A stretch of DNA of 10,935 bases from assembly GCA_014377915.1 (NCBI GenBank), contig JACMOT010000518.1:1-10935 (forward strand), given 5' to 3'. This document shows positions 1 to 5,808 of the stretch, one piece after another. The stretch comes from Tardiphaga sp. Lineage in GTDB: Bacteria; Pseudomonadota; Alphaproteobacteria; Rhizobiales; Xanthobacteraceae. Within the stretch, counting starts at the first letter, position 1. Each line of letters begins with the position of its first letter. The position numbers and the translations under genes were made by a program. The notes beneath the pieces are model-generated. The model did no database searches. It was not told the origin of the DNA and saw only the letters and a list, made by a program, of their open reading frames with translations.

Positions 1-908
1 ATCAGGATCAGCACCAGCAGCAGATAGGGCATGATCGGCGCGATCTGGGCGATGGTGACGCTCCAGATGTCCGACAGCCAGGTGGCGGCATAATCCGGGC
101 TCAGCGGCCCGAAGGCGCCGGCCAGCGAACCGTTCATGGAGACGGCGAAGGTCTGCACCAGCCCGATCAGCAGCGACGCCGCAAAGGCGCCGGGCAGCGA
201 GCCGAGCCCGCCGACGACGACCACGACGAACAGGATCGGCCCGAGCAAGCCTGCCATGTTCGACTGCGTCACCAGCGCAGGGCCGGCGATCACGCCGGCC
301 ACGGCGGCGAGCGCGGTGCCGACGCCGAACACCAGCATGAAGATGCGCCCGACATTGTGGCCGAGGTGACCGACCATGTGCGGATGCGTCAACGCCGCCT
401 GCACGATCAGCCCGATCCGGGTTTTCTTCAGCGCCACCAAGAGGCCGACGAAGATCACGATCGACACGGCCAGCATGAACATCTTGAAGGCGGGATAGTT
501 GGTGGAGAAGATCGTGAACGCCGGAAAATCCAGCAGCGTCGGGACGCGGAAATCGACCGGGCTCTTGCCCCATATGATCTGCACGATCTCTTCGATGGCG
601 AAAGCCAGGCCGAACGTGAACAGCAGTTCGGCGACATGGCCGTTCTTGTGAACGCGGCGCAGCCCGAAGCGTTCGACGCCGGCGCCGATCACGCCGGCCA
701 GCAGGGGGGCGATCAGCAGCGCCGGCCAGAAGCCGAACCAGCGGCTGATCTGGAAGCCGAAGAATGCGCCCAGCATGTAGAAGCTGGCATGTGCGAAGTT
801 CAGCACGCCGAGCATGCTGAAGATCACGGTCAGCCCGCTGGCCATCAGGAACAGCAGCATGCCAAACAGCACGCCGTTCAGAGTGGAGATGACGATCAGT
901 TCAAGCAC
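1..908 (-). CDS. Branched-chain amino acid type ABC transporter permease (LivH family), 3' end cut by the window edge
   Basis: This is an inner-membrane permease subunit of an ABC importer. I translated it by hand from a GTG at 908, preceded by a purine-rich GAGAGAA stretch; 302 codons stay open to the edge. LivH proteins are usually about 290-310 residues, so only a few residues should be missing. The protein is hydrophobic throughout with several membrane segments. Family signatures are VLNFAHASFYMLGAF at residues 35-49, a cytoplasmic loop RIGLIVQAALTHPHMVGHLG at 164-183 in the place of the ATPase-coupling loop, and VVGGLGSLPGA at 231-241. The next gene upstream on the same strand encodes an NMT1-like binding protein, which may deliver its substrate. 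Partner permease (LivM) and ATPase (LivG/LivF) genes would be expected to the left of the window. The family call is secure. Amino acids are not proven as the substrate, given the unusual binding protein. Confidence 0.9.
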   Translation of the reverse strand, partial: MLELIVISTLNGVLFGMLLFLMASGLTVIFSMLGVLNFAHASFYMLGAFFGFQISRWFGFWPALLIAPLLAGVIGAGVERFGLRRVHKNGHVAELLFTFGLAFAIEEIVQIIWGKSPVDFRVPTLLDFPAFTIFSTNYPAFKMFMLAVSIVIFVGLLVALKKTRIGLIVQAALTHPHMVGHLGHNVGRIFMLVFGVGTALAAVAGVIAGPALVTQSNMAGLLGPILFVVVVVGGLGSLPGAFAASLLIGLVQTFAVSMNGSLAGAFGPLSPDYAATWLSDIWSVTIAQIAPIMPYLLLVLIL

Positions 909-951
909 GGATTTCTCTCAAGCCATTGAGTGAGCGCGAGATACCCTCGGC

Positions 952-1069
952 CGTCATTGCGAGGTCAGGGAAAGCCAATAGGCTTTCCCTTCAGCGAAGC
1001 GACGCGACAATCCAGAAAGCCGCAAGCGAAGACTGGATTGCTTCGTCGCAAGGGCTCCTCGCAATGACG
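952..1069. repeat. Intergenic inverted-repeat element with nested hairpins
   Basis: The spacer between the binding-protein and permease genes is filled by a structured element. Its outer arms are a perfect 13-bp inverted repeat, CGTCATTGCGAGG (952-964) and its complement (1057-1069). Inside are a perfect 9-bp stem with a 4-base loop, GGGAAAGCC/GGCTTTCCC (968-989), and an imperfect 17-base inverted pair around CAATCCAG (999-1015 against 1033-1049). Repeats starting CGTCATTGCGAG and containing GAAGCAATCCAG are, to my recollection, scattered between genes in Bradyrhizobium/Rhodopseudomonas genomes. The structure is seen directly; the multicopy nature is inferred. On the minus strand it would form a stable RNA fold between two cotranscribed messages. 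It encodes no protein that I can support. Confidence 0.75.
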
Positions 1070-1090
1070 AATGTGAGTCCTTCGTAAGCC

Positions 1091-2101
1091 TCAATGCGTC
1101 GCGTTCGCCTTCACCACAAAGTCCGTGGTGTAGGTCTTGGCGAGGTCGATGGTCTTGCCCTGCAGGTTGGGCGAGAAGCTGGTCAGCACCTTCAGCACGG
1201 ATTCTGGCGCGCCGGCGGGCATCATGCCATCGGGGGAATATTGCGCGCGGCCTTCGCGCAATCCCTGAATGTAGAGGTCAAGCTCGCCGGCATAGTAATC
1301 CTTCGGCATCGCGGCTGCGATCTCTTCCGGCGAATGCGAGTTCATCCATTTCAGCGTCTTGACCATCACATTGACCACTTTCTGCGCGGTGTCCTTGTTG
1401 GCTTCCATCCAGGCGCGGTCCATGTACAGGCAGGCGGCGGGATAGTCGCCGCCGAGCGCGGCACGGGTGGATTCCGGGGTTCGCAGGTCGATCCCGACCT
1501 TGGCACTGCCGTTCTTGATCGCGCGGGCGACCGTCGGCTCGGTGGTTATGCCGGACACGATCTTGCCCTGTTGCAGCGAGGCCAGAAAGGTGTCGCCGGC
1601 GCCGACCGGTACCAGCGAATAATCCTGCACCTTCAACCCGGCCTTGGCGGCCAGCGCGCGGGTCAGAAAGTCGGTCGCCGAGCCCAGCCCGGTGACGCCA
1701 AGCGCCTGGCCCTTCCAATTGGCGGGATCTTTCAGTTTCTCGGCGTCGGCGGCCTTGACCAGCACCACTTCGCCGGGAGCCACGGCGAACTGCACCACCG
1801 AGGTGATGAACTTTCCCTTCGACTGCAGATCGATGGTGTGGTCGTAGAAGCCGACGACGCCTTGCACTTCACGCGCCAGCAGCGCGGTCGCGGCCTGCGA
1901 GCCGGATGTCGAGTTGAACAGCTCGACGTCCAGCCCCTGTTCCTTGAAAAATCCGAGCTGGGCTGCGAGCTTGGCCGGCAGATAGATCTGCTTGTCGATG
2001 CCGCCCACCATGATCTTGATCGGGGTCTGCGCGCGAACGGGTGCGGCCAGCGCTGCGACGGAGATGATCGCGACAACCGCGGCGGCGAATATTTTGCGCA
2101 T
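1091..2101 (-). CDS. ABC transporter periplasmic substrate-binding protein, NMT1/SsuA (NitT/TauT-like) type
   Basis: This is a periplasmic solute-binding protein that captures a small molecule for an ABC importer. The ATG at 2101 has an AGGAAAC ribosome-binding site just upstream. The 336-residue product begins with a Sec signal peptide (residues 1-24, basic MRK, hydrophobic core, PVRA before Q25). The mature start PIKIMVGGIDKQIYLPAKLA, then LGFFKEQGLDVELF (residues 49-62), is the typical opening of the NMT1/THI5-like fold. GLGSATDFLTRALAAKAGL (137-155) and the GKIVSGITTEP segment (178-188) also fit that family, whose members bind sulfonates, nitrate, pyrimidine precursors, phthalates and similar compounds. 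The LivH-type permease gene follows 182 bp downstream, so the two probably act together. The substrate cannot be read from the sequence. Confidence 0.88.
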   Translation of the reverse strand: MRKIFAAAVVAIISVAALAAPVRAQTPIKIMVGGIDKQIYLPAKLAAQLGFFKEQGLDVELFNSTSGSQAATALLAREVQGVVGFYDHTIDLQSKGKFITSVVQFAVAPGEVVLVKAADAEKLKDPANWKGQALGVTGLGSATDFLTRALAAKAGLKVQDYSLVPVGAGDTFLASLQQGKIVSGITTEPTVARAIKNGSAKVGIDLRTPESTRAALGGDYPAACLYMDRAWMEANKDTAQKVVNVMVKTLKWMNSHSPEEIAAAMPKDYYAGELDLYIQGLREGRAQYSPDGMMPAGAPESVLKVLTSFSPNLQGKTIDLAKTYTTDFVVKANATH

Positions 2102-2210
2102 GGATGTTTCCTGATGTCGTTGCCCGCGCCCTTCTGACGCGCTTCACCCAATTCTATCAGGGCCTCGCGTACCGAACAGAGTCAATCCGCCATTTGGCTG
2201 CCAAAACCAA

Positions 2211-2242
2211 GAGGCGCCCGCTTCAAGCGAAGCGCGCGCCTC
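2211..2242 (-). terminator. Probable intrinsic terminator of the 27-residue peptide gene
   Basis: The hairpin has a 7-bp outer stem (GAGGCGC at 2211-2217 with GCGCCTC at 2236-2242), one mismatch, a 6-bp inner stem (CGCTTC 2219-2224 with GAAGCG 2229-2234) and a 4-base loop. On the minus strand it is followed by TTGGTTTTGG, a moderately T-rich tail. It lies 27 bp past the stop codon of the small gene at 2270 and before the binding-protein gene, so it should separate the two transcripts. Confidence 0.65.
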
Positions 2243-2269
2243 AAGCTCGTGATCTGGCTGACGGGCGCC

Positions 2270-2353
2270 CTACAGAGCGCCCAGTACAATGGCGCTGACA
2301 AACGCTAATGCTGCATATGCGGTGACGACGCTCAGGTGACCGGTGAAGTTCAT
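2270..2353 (-). CDS. Small hydrophobic peptide, 27 residues, probably membrane-inserted
   Basis: The ATG at 2353 is preceded by a strong GGGAGAG ribosome-binding site at a good distance, and the frame ends at TAG (2270-2272). The product starts MNFTGHLSVVTAYAALAF and continues with hydrophobic residues to its end. It therefore has a short polar N-terminus and a single membrane-spanning stretch from about residue 8 to 27. The same frame is open further upstream to 2464, but that extension is arginine- and cysteine-rich, lacks a comparable ribosome-binding site and looks untranslated. A terminator hairpin directly downstream supports a free-standing gene. I do not recognise a function. Similar tiny membrane peptides are often left unannotated. 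Existence as a gene is likely but not proven. Confidence 0.6.
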   Translation of the reverse strand: MNFTGHLSVVTAYAALAFVSAIVLGAL

Positions 2354-2528
2354 GGGAACTCTCCCTGTTGCTCGGTCGCAGCCGGTCCAACGCAGGTCCT
2401 GACTAAACCGTTCCGTGACGCTGCACGAGCTCTGCCAAAACCTCATCTTGTTGCGGAGCAACATGGTTAATCAAAAATGATTCCAACGCGTTGAAGAGTC
2501 ATTAAAACATTTAGCCGAACTTGCGCGG

Positions 2529-3710
2529 ATGACGCGCGGAATTCGTTTGTATCTCGTCGGCTCCGTCGTCCTTGTATCGCTTGCAGGTTGTGGTCGCGGT
2601 CTGTTTCAGACCGAGGAACGCGAACCCTGGCGTGCCGAGGCAGAAGTCGCATGTCTGAAATCCGGTGCCGTGAAAGAGGGCGCCGATCTGGTCCGGATCA
2701 GCCCGATTTCCGGGCCGGGGGTCTGTGGCGCTGAATTTCCGCTCAAGGTCGCGGCGCTCGGCGAATCCAGCGAAAGCATCGGTTTTGCCGATGAATTGCG
2801 GCCGCCCGGCAGTGTCGGTGGCGCCGGTAATCAGCCACGCTGGCCGGTGCAGCCAGCCGGGCGCGCGAGTTCCTATCCGGAATCCTACCCCTCGGCGGCG
2901 CCCAGGCCGCAGGTTGGCTACGGCGTTCCCGGTAGTAACGCCCCGATCTCGTTGAATGCTCCCGGTGTCTCCCCGGACGAGGACGACATCGGATCGCCGC
3001 CGCAAGCAACGTCGCAAGACAACGCGCCGGACGCGTCGCGGCTCCGCGCACCCTATGGACGCTATAGTTCAGGCGTACAGCCGGCGCCTCAGCGTCTTGG
3101 TCCGGCGCAGGGCAGCGTCACCGGTACGGTCGGACCCGTGGCGATCAAGCCGACGGCGACTTTGGCCTGTCCGATCGTATCCGCCCTGGACAAGTGGTTG
3201 GCCGACGCCGTGCAACCGGCGGCGATGCGCTGGTTCGGCACCCGCGTGGCCGAGATCAAGCAGATCAGCGCCTATTCCTGCCGCGGCATGAATGGCAGCT
3301 CGCGCGCGCATATTTCCGAACATGCGTTCGGCAATGCGCTTGATGTGTCAGGTTTCGTGCTGGCCGACGGCCGCAAGATTTCGGTCGAGAGTGGCTGGAA
3401 GGGGATGCCGGAAGAGCAGGGGTTTTTGCGCGACGTGCAGGGCGGCGCGTGCCAGATCTTCAACACCGTGCTGGCGCCAGGCTCCAACGTCCACCACTAC
3501 AACCACATCCATGTCGACCTGATGCGGCGGGCCAAGCGGCCGGTGATCTGCCAGCCGGCGGCGGTTGACGGCGAGCAAATCGCGGCCCGGGCGATGCCGC
3601 GCAGCACCTATTCCAGCCGCGAGCCGGCATCGACGGGGTCGCTCGGCCGCTGGTTCACGAAAAAGCCTGCCGCCAAGGCCCATGACGAGGAAGACTACGC
3701 CGACGAATAG
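2529..3710 (+). CDS. Extensin-like C-terminal domain lipoprotein (M15-peptidase-like zinc residues)
   Basis: This 393-residue protein is a probable envelope lipoprotein. The N-terminus has a short hydrophobic stretch ending in a lipobox, SLAGC, with the modifiable cysteine at residue 21. A proline-, serine- and glycine-rich, probably disordered linker spans roughly residues 90-210. The C-terminal domain (about 212-345) matches the extensin-like_C family of alphaproteobacteria. It carries SEHAFGNALDV (263-273) and HYNHIHVDL (323-331), the arrangement of zinc ligands seen in D-Ala-D-Ala carboxypeptidases of the M15/VanY fold (His265, Asp272, His328, with His326 nearby). Several cysteines (42, 66, 214, 251, 308, 341) could form disulfides. 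A role in peptidoglycan trimming is inferred from these residues. The tail (about 345-393) is basic then acidic. The start has no strong ribosome-binding site but gives the correct lipoprotein signal. The gene converges with the tetR-like gene, leaving 11 bp between stop codons. Confidence 0.85.
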   Translation: MTRGIRLYLVGSVVLVSLAGCGRGLFQTEEREPWRAEAEVACLKSGAVKEGADLVRISPISGPGVCGAEFPLKVAALGESSESIGFADELRPPGSVGGAGNQPRWPVQPAGRASSYPESYPSAAPRPQVGYGVPGSNAPISLNAPGVSPDEDDIGSPPQATSQDNAPDASRLRAPYGRYSSGVQPAPQRLGPAQGSVTGTVGPVAIKPTATLACPIVSALDKWLADAVQPAAMRWFGTRVAEIKQISAYSCRGMNGSSRAHISEHAFGNALDVSGFVLADGRKISVESGWKGMPEEQGFLRDVQGGACQIFNTVLAPGSNVHHYNHIHVDLMRRAKRPVICQPAAVDGEQIAARAMPRSTYSSREPASTGSLGRWFTKKPAAKAHDEEDYADE

Positions 3711-3721
3711 CGCAGGCCCGG

Positions 3722-4363
3722 TCAGGCCGGACTTGGCTGGTAGGCCGCCAGAAACATCCTGGTTGCGCTCGCGACCACCGTGGCGATCTGGGCCGGCGAG
3801 GGCGCCGGTGCGGCCTGGAAAATGAACGGCATGAACAGCGAGGCCTGGCAGCACATCATGAATTGCGAGGCCGCCAGTTCGAAGTCGTCGATCGCAACGT
3901 CGCCCTGTTTTGCCCGCGCTTCCAGATAGGTCGCCAGCCGGCTGATTGTGAGCGCCACCACATTGTTGTAGAATCTCTGGCCCACTTCCGGCATGCGCTC
4001 GGCGATCGCCATCACCGTACGGGTTGAGGACCCGCCGCCCGGCCGGCACAGCAGCTGGATATAGGCGGTGCCAAAATCGTGCAGCGTGGTGGCCACGTCG
4101 CGTTCCGGATCGAAATTGAACGCCAGTTTTCCCTGCTCGAGCACTTCCTGCTCGACGATGGCTTCGAACAGCCGGTTCTTGTCGGCGAAATAAACATACA
4201 GCGTGCCTTTCGAGACGCCGGCGGCGCGCGCGATCTCGCCCATGCTACCGCCATCGAAGCCGAGCTTCATGAACACCGTGCGGGCGCCGTCGAGAATCTG
4301 GCGCCGCTTGGCACTGTCTTCCTCGCCGACCACCGATAAGGCCGTGTGTTGGGTCGCAACCAT
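3722..4363 (-). CDS. TetR/AcrR-family transcriptional repressor of the adjacent efflux operon
   Basis: This 213-residue regulator has the normal TetR length. The N-terminal DNA-binding domain (about residues 18-65) shows RRQILDGARTVFMKLGFDGG, then GEIARAAGVSKGTLYVYFADK (42-62), the helix-turn-helix signature of the family. The C-terminal ligand-binding and dimerisation half (about 75-213) is hydrophobic and rich in alanine and methionine, as in AcrR/TtgR-like sensors of drugs. The ATG at 4363 has only a weak AGG-type ribosome-binding site. The gene is divergent from the EmrA/EmrB-type pump genes. A perfect 21-bp palindrome between them overlaps this gene's own predicted promoter, so it most likely represses itself and the pump until a toxic ligand binds. 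The family is certain; the target is inferred from context. Confidence 0.93.
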   Translation of the reverse strand: MVATQHTALSVVGEEDSAKRRQILDGARTVFMKLGFDGGSMGEIARAAGVSKGTLYVYFADKNRLFEAIVEQEVLEQGKLAFNFDPERDVATTLHDFGTAYIQLLCRPGGGSSTRTVMAIAERMPEVGQRFYNNVVALTISRLATYLEARAKQGDVAIDDFELAASQFMMCCQASLFMPFIFQAAPAPSPAQIATVVASATRMFLAAYQPSPA

Positions 4364-4381
4364 AAATTCAGCCTGTTCAAG

Positions 4382-4407
4382 GGAAGCGTTCGCGCTGAAA
4401 CGCTTCC
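4382..4407. repeat. Inverted repeat in the leader of the tetR-like gene
   Basis: Perfect 9-bp arms GGAAGCGTT (4382-4390) and AACGCTTCC (4399-4407) are separated by 8 bases. The element lies between the predicted transcription start of the repressor gene and its start codon, about 19 bp before the ATG. It differs in sequence from the palindrome at 4451-4471. It could be an mRNA hairpin near the ribosome-binding site or a site for another regulator. No T-run follows, so it is not a terminator. Confidence 0.6.
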
Positions 4408-4442
4408 GACATTTGTGAATAGCTATGTTCGTAGTACATTAG

Positions 4443-4471
4443 AATATAGCTTGACCGAACCGTTCGGTCAA
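4443..4471 (-). promoter_or_regulatory. Predicted sigma-70 promoter of the tetR-like gene
   Basis: On the minus strand, TTGACC (4466-4471) and TATATT (4443-4448) each match the consensus at five of six positions and are separated by exactly 17 bp. Transcription would begin near 4436, giving a leader of about 70 bases before the ATG at 4363. The -35 box and most of the spacer lie inside the palindromic operator, which fits autorepression. Confidence 0.75.
4451..4471. promoter_or_regulatory. Palindromic operator, probable TetR-family binding site
   Basis: Two perfect 10-bp half-sites, TTGACCGAAC (4451-4460) and GTTCGGTCAA (4462-4471), flank a single central C. The size and symmetry suit a TetR dimer, and half-sites containing TTGACCGA are typical of many AcrR-like regulators. 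It sits between the divergent repressor and pump genes, over the repressor's predicted -35 box. I did not find a convincing plus-strand promoter for the pump, but the site lies 70 bp before its start codon and could block transcription there as well. Confidence 0.85.
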
Positions 4472-4540
4472 TGTAATCGGTATTTAATTACGCGGAACAT
4501 CGGCAGGTTCGATACCGCGAGACCATTTCAGGAGCCCTCG

Positions 4541-5794
4541 ATGGCCGGACCGCGTGACCAGGCAGCTCGTATCGTTCGTCCCGAGCCGGACGGGACCGCT
4601 GATGCCCCGGTGCGTGTCGTGTCCACCGCTTCCGCCGAAGCGCATGCCTCCAGTGAGCCCGTTGCTCGCGGCCCGGCGGATGCACCGGTCACCGAACAGC
4701 CCGCGGCCGCAGCGCCAATGATCGCTGCGACCAGCGCGGCGCCGAAGTCCGGCAAGAAGAAGGTCGTGCTGCTGGGCGTCGGCGCGCTGTTGGCGATCGG
4801 TGCCGTCTATTATGGCGCGAACTATTATCTGGTCGGCCGTTTCATGGTCTCGACCGACGACGCCTATGTCCGCGCCAATAATTCAACGCTGGGGGCTCGC
4901 GTTTCCGGGCACATCGCGTCGATCCTGCCGCGCGACAATTCGTCCGTGAAGGCGGGCGATGTGCTGTTCAAGATCGATGATGGCGACTACCGCATCGCCG
5001 TCGATGCCGCGCGCCGCAAGATCGAGACCCAGCAAGCGACCATTTTGCGCATTGGCCGCCAGGTCACCGCGATGCAGAGCGCGGTCGAGCAGGCCAATGC
5101 GCAGATGACCTCCGCCGATGCCATGTCGAAGCGCGCCCAGCTCGATTTCGACCGCCAGGATGCCTTGAGCACCAAGGGCTTCGCCTCGCGCGCCATTTTT
5201 GAAACCTCGCAGGCCACGCGCGATCAGACTGCCGCGGCCGTCCTGTCGGCGAAGGCCGCTATCGACGCCGCGCGCGACAATGTCGAAGTCACCAAGGCGC
5301 AGCAGAACGAGGCCCGCGCACAACTCGCTGAATTGCAAAGCTCGCTCGACAAGGCGCAGCGCGATCTCGATTTCACCTCGGTGAAGGCGCCGGTGGATGG
5401 CATCTTCTCCAACCGCCTCGTCAATACGGGCGATTTCATCGCAGCCGGGCAGCGCCTTGCCAATGTGGTGCCGCTCAACGACGTCTATATCGACGCCAAC
5501 TTCAAGGAGACGCAGCTGCGCCGCCTGAAGCCGGGCCAGCCGGTCAGCATCGAACTCGATGCCGACAACGGCCGTGCGATCGAAGGCACAGTTGACAGCC
5601 TGGCGCCGGCCGCGGGGTCGGTGTTCACGCTGCTACCGCCCGACAACGCTACCGGCAACTTCACCAAGATCGTGCAGCGCGTTCCGGTGCGGCTCAAGGT
5701 CCCGGCCGATGTCGCCCGTGAAAACCTGCTGCGCGCCGGCATGTCAGTCTATGTCCGCGTCAATACCAAGCCGGGTGCCGAGCCGGCGCGCTGA
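4541..5794 (+). CDS. HlyD/EmrA-family efflux periplasmic adaptor (membrane fusion protein)
   Basis: This adaptor links an inner-membrane exporter to the outer membrane. I chose the ATG at 4541 because AGGAG lies six bases upstream. The frame is open back to 4346, but that stretch overlaps the divergent promoter, operator and repressor gene. The product is 417 residues. An Ala/Pro-rich cytoplasmic tail (1-70) precedes one membrane segment (about 74-97). STDDAYVRANNSTLGARVSG (104-123) is the EmrA-type barrel/lipoyl entry, and residues about 155-275 form an alpha-helical coiled-coil hairpin. FTSVKAPVDGIFSNRLVNTG (278-297) is the second lipoyl half, and a beta-barrel with FKETQLRRLKPGQPVSIELD (321-340) follows. 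NFTKIVQRVPVRL (373-385) is a hallmark of EmrA/VceA-like adaptors. The MFS partner starts 14 bases after the stop, so they form an operon. Substrates are not evident. Confidence 0.93.
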   Translation: MAGPRDQAARIVRPEPDGTADAPVRVVSTASAEAHASSEPVARGPADAPVTEQPAAAAPMIAATSAAPKSGKKKVVLLGVGALLAIGAVYYGANYYLVGRFMVSTDDAYVRANNSTLGARVSGHIASILPRDNSSVKAGDVLFKIDDGDYRIAVDAARRKIETQQATILRIGRQVTAMQSAVEQANAQMTSADAMSKRAQLDFDRQDALSTKGFASRAIFETSQATRDQTAAAVLSAKAAIDAARDNVEVTKAQQNEARAQLAELQSSLDKAQRDLDFTSVKAPVDGIFSNRLVNTGDFIAAGQRLANVVPLNDVYIDANFKETQLRRLKPGQPVSIELDADNGRAIEGTVDSLAPAAGSVFTLLPPDNATGNFTKIVQRVPVRLKVPADVARENLLRAGMSVYVRVNTKPGAEPAR

Positions 5795-5808
5795 ATCGGG
5801 CCCGCGCG

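Noticed and set aside
357..929. 190-codon plus-strand frame rich in Gln, Asp, His and Glu
   Set aside because: It lies opposite the LivH-type permease; its composition is the usual complement of a hydrophobic membrane protein gene.
952..1069. CRISPR-like or insertion-sequence interpretation of the intergenic repeat
   Set aside because: There is one copy of each inverted arm, no regularly spaced direct repeats, no spacers and no transposase frame.
1094..2137. Long 347-codon plus-strand frame opposite the binding-protein gene
   Set aside because: It is an antisense shadow: low-complexity His/Arg/Gly-rich residues with no family features, while the minus-strand frame has a signal peptide, a ribosome-binding site and family motifs.
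3711..3721. Possible terminator between the converging extensin-like and tetR-like genes
   Set aside because: Only short GGCC-type self-complementarity is present around the 11-bp gap; there is no stable stem with a T-run.
4346..4540. Upstream extension of the adaptor gene to a GTG at 4346
   Set aside because: It would run through the repressor gene start, its promoter and the palindromic operator. A good AGGAG-ATG at 4541 gives the normal adaptor length.
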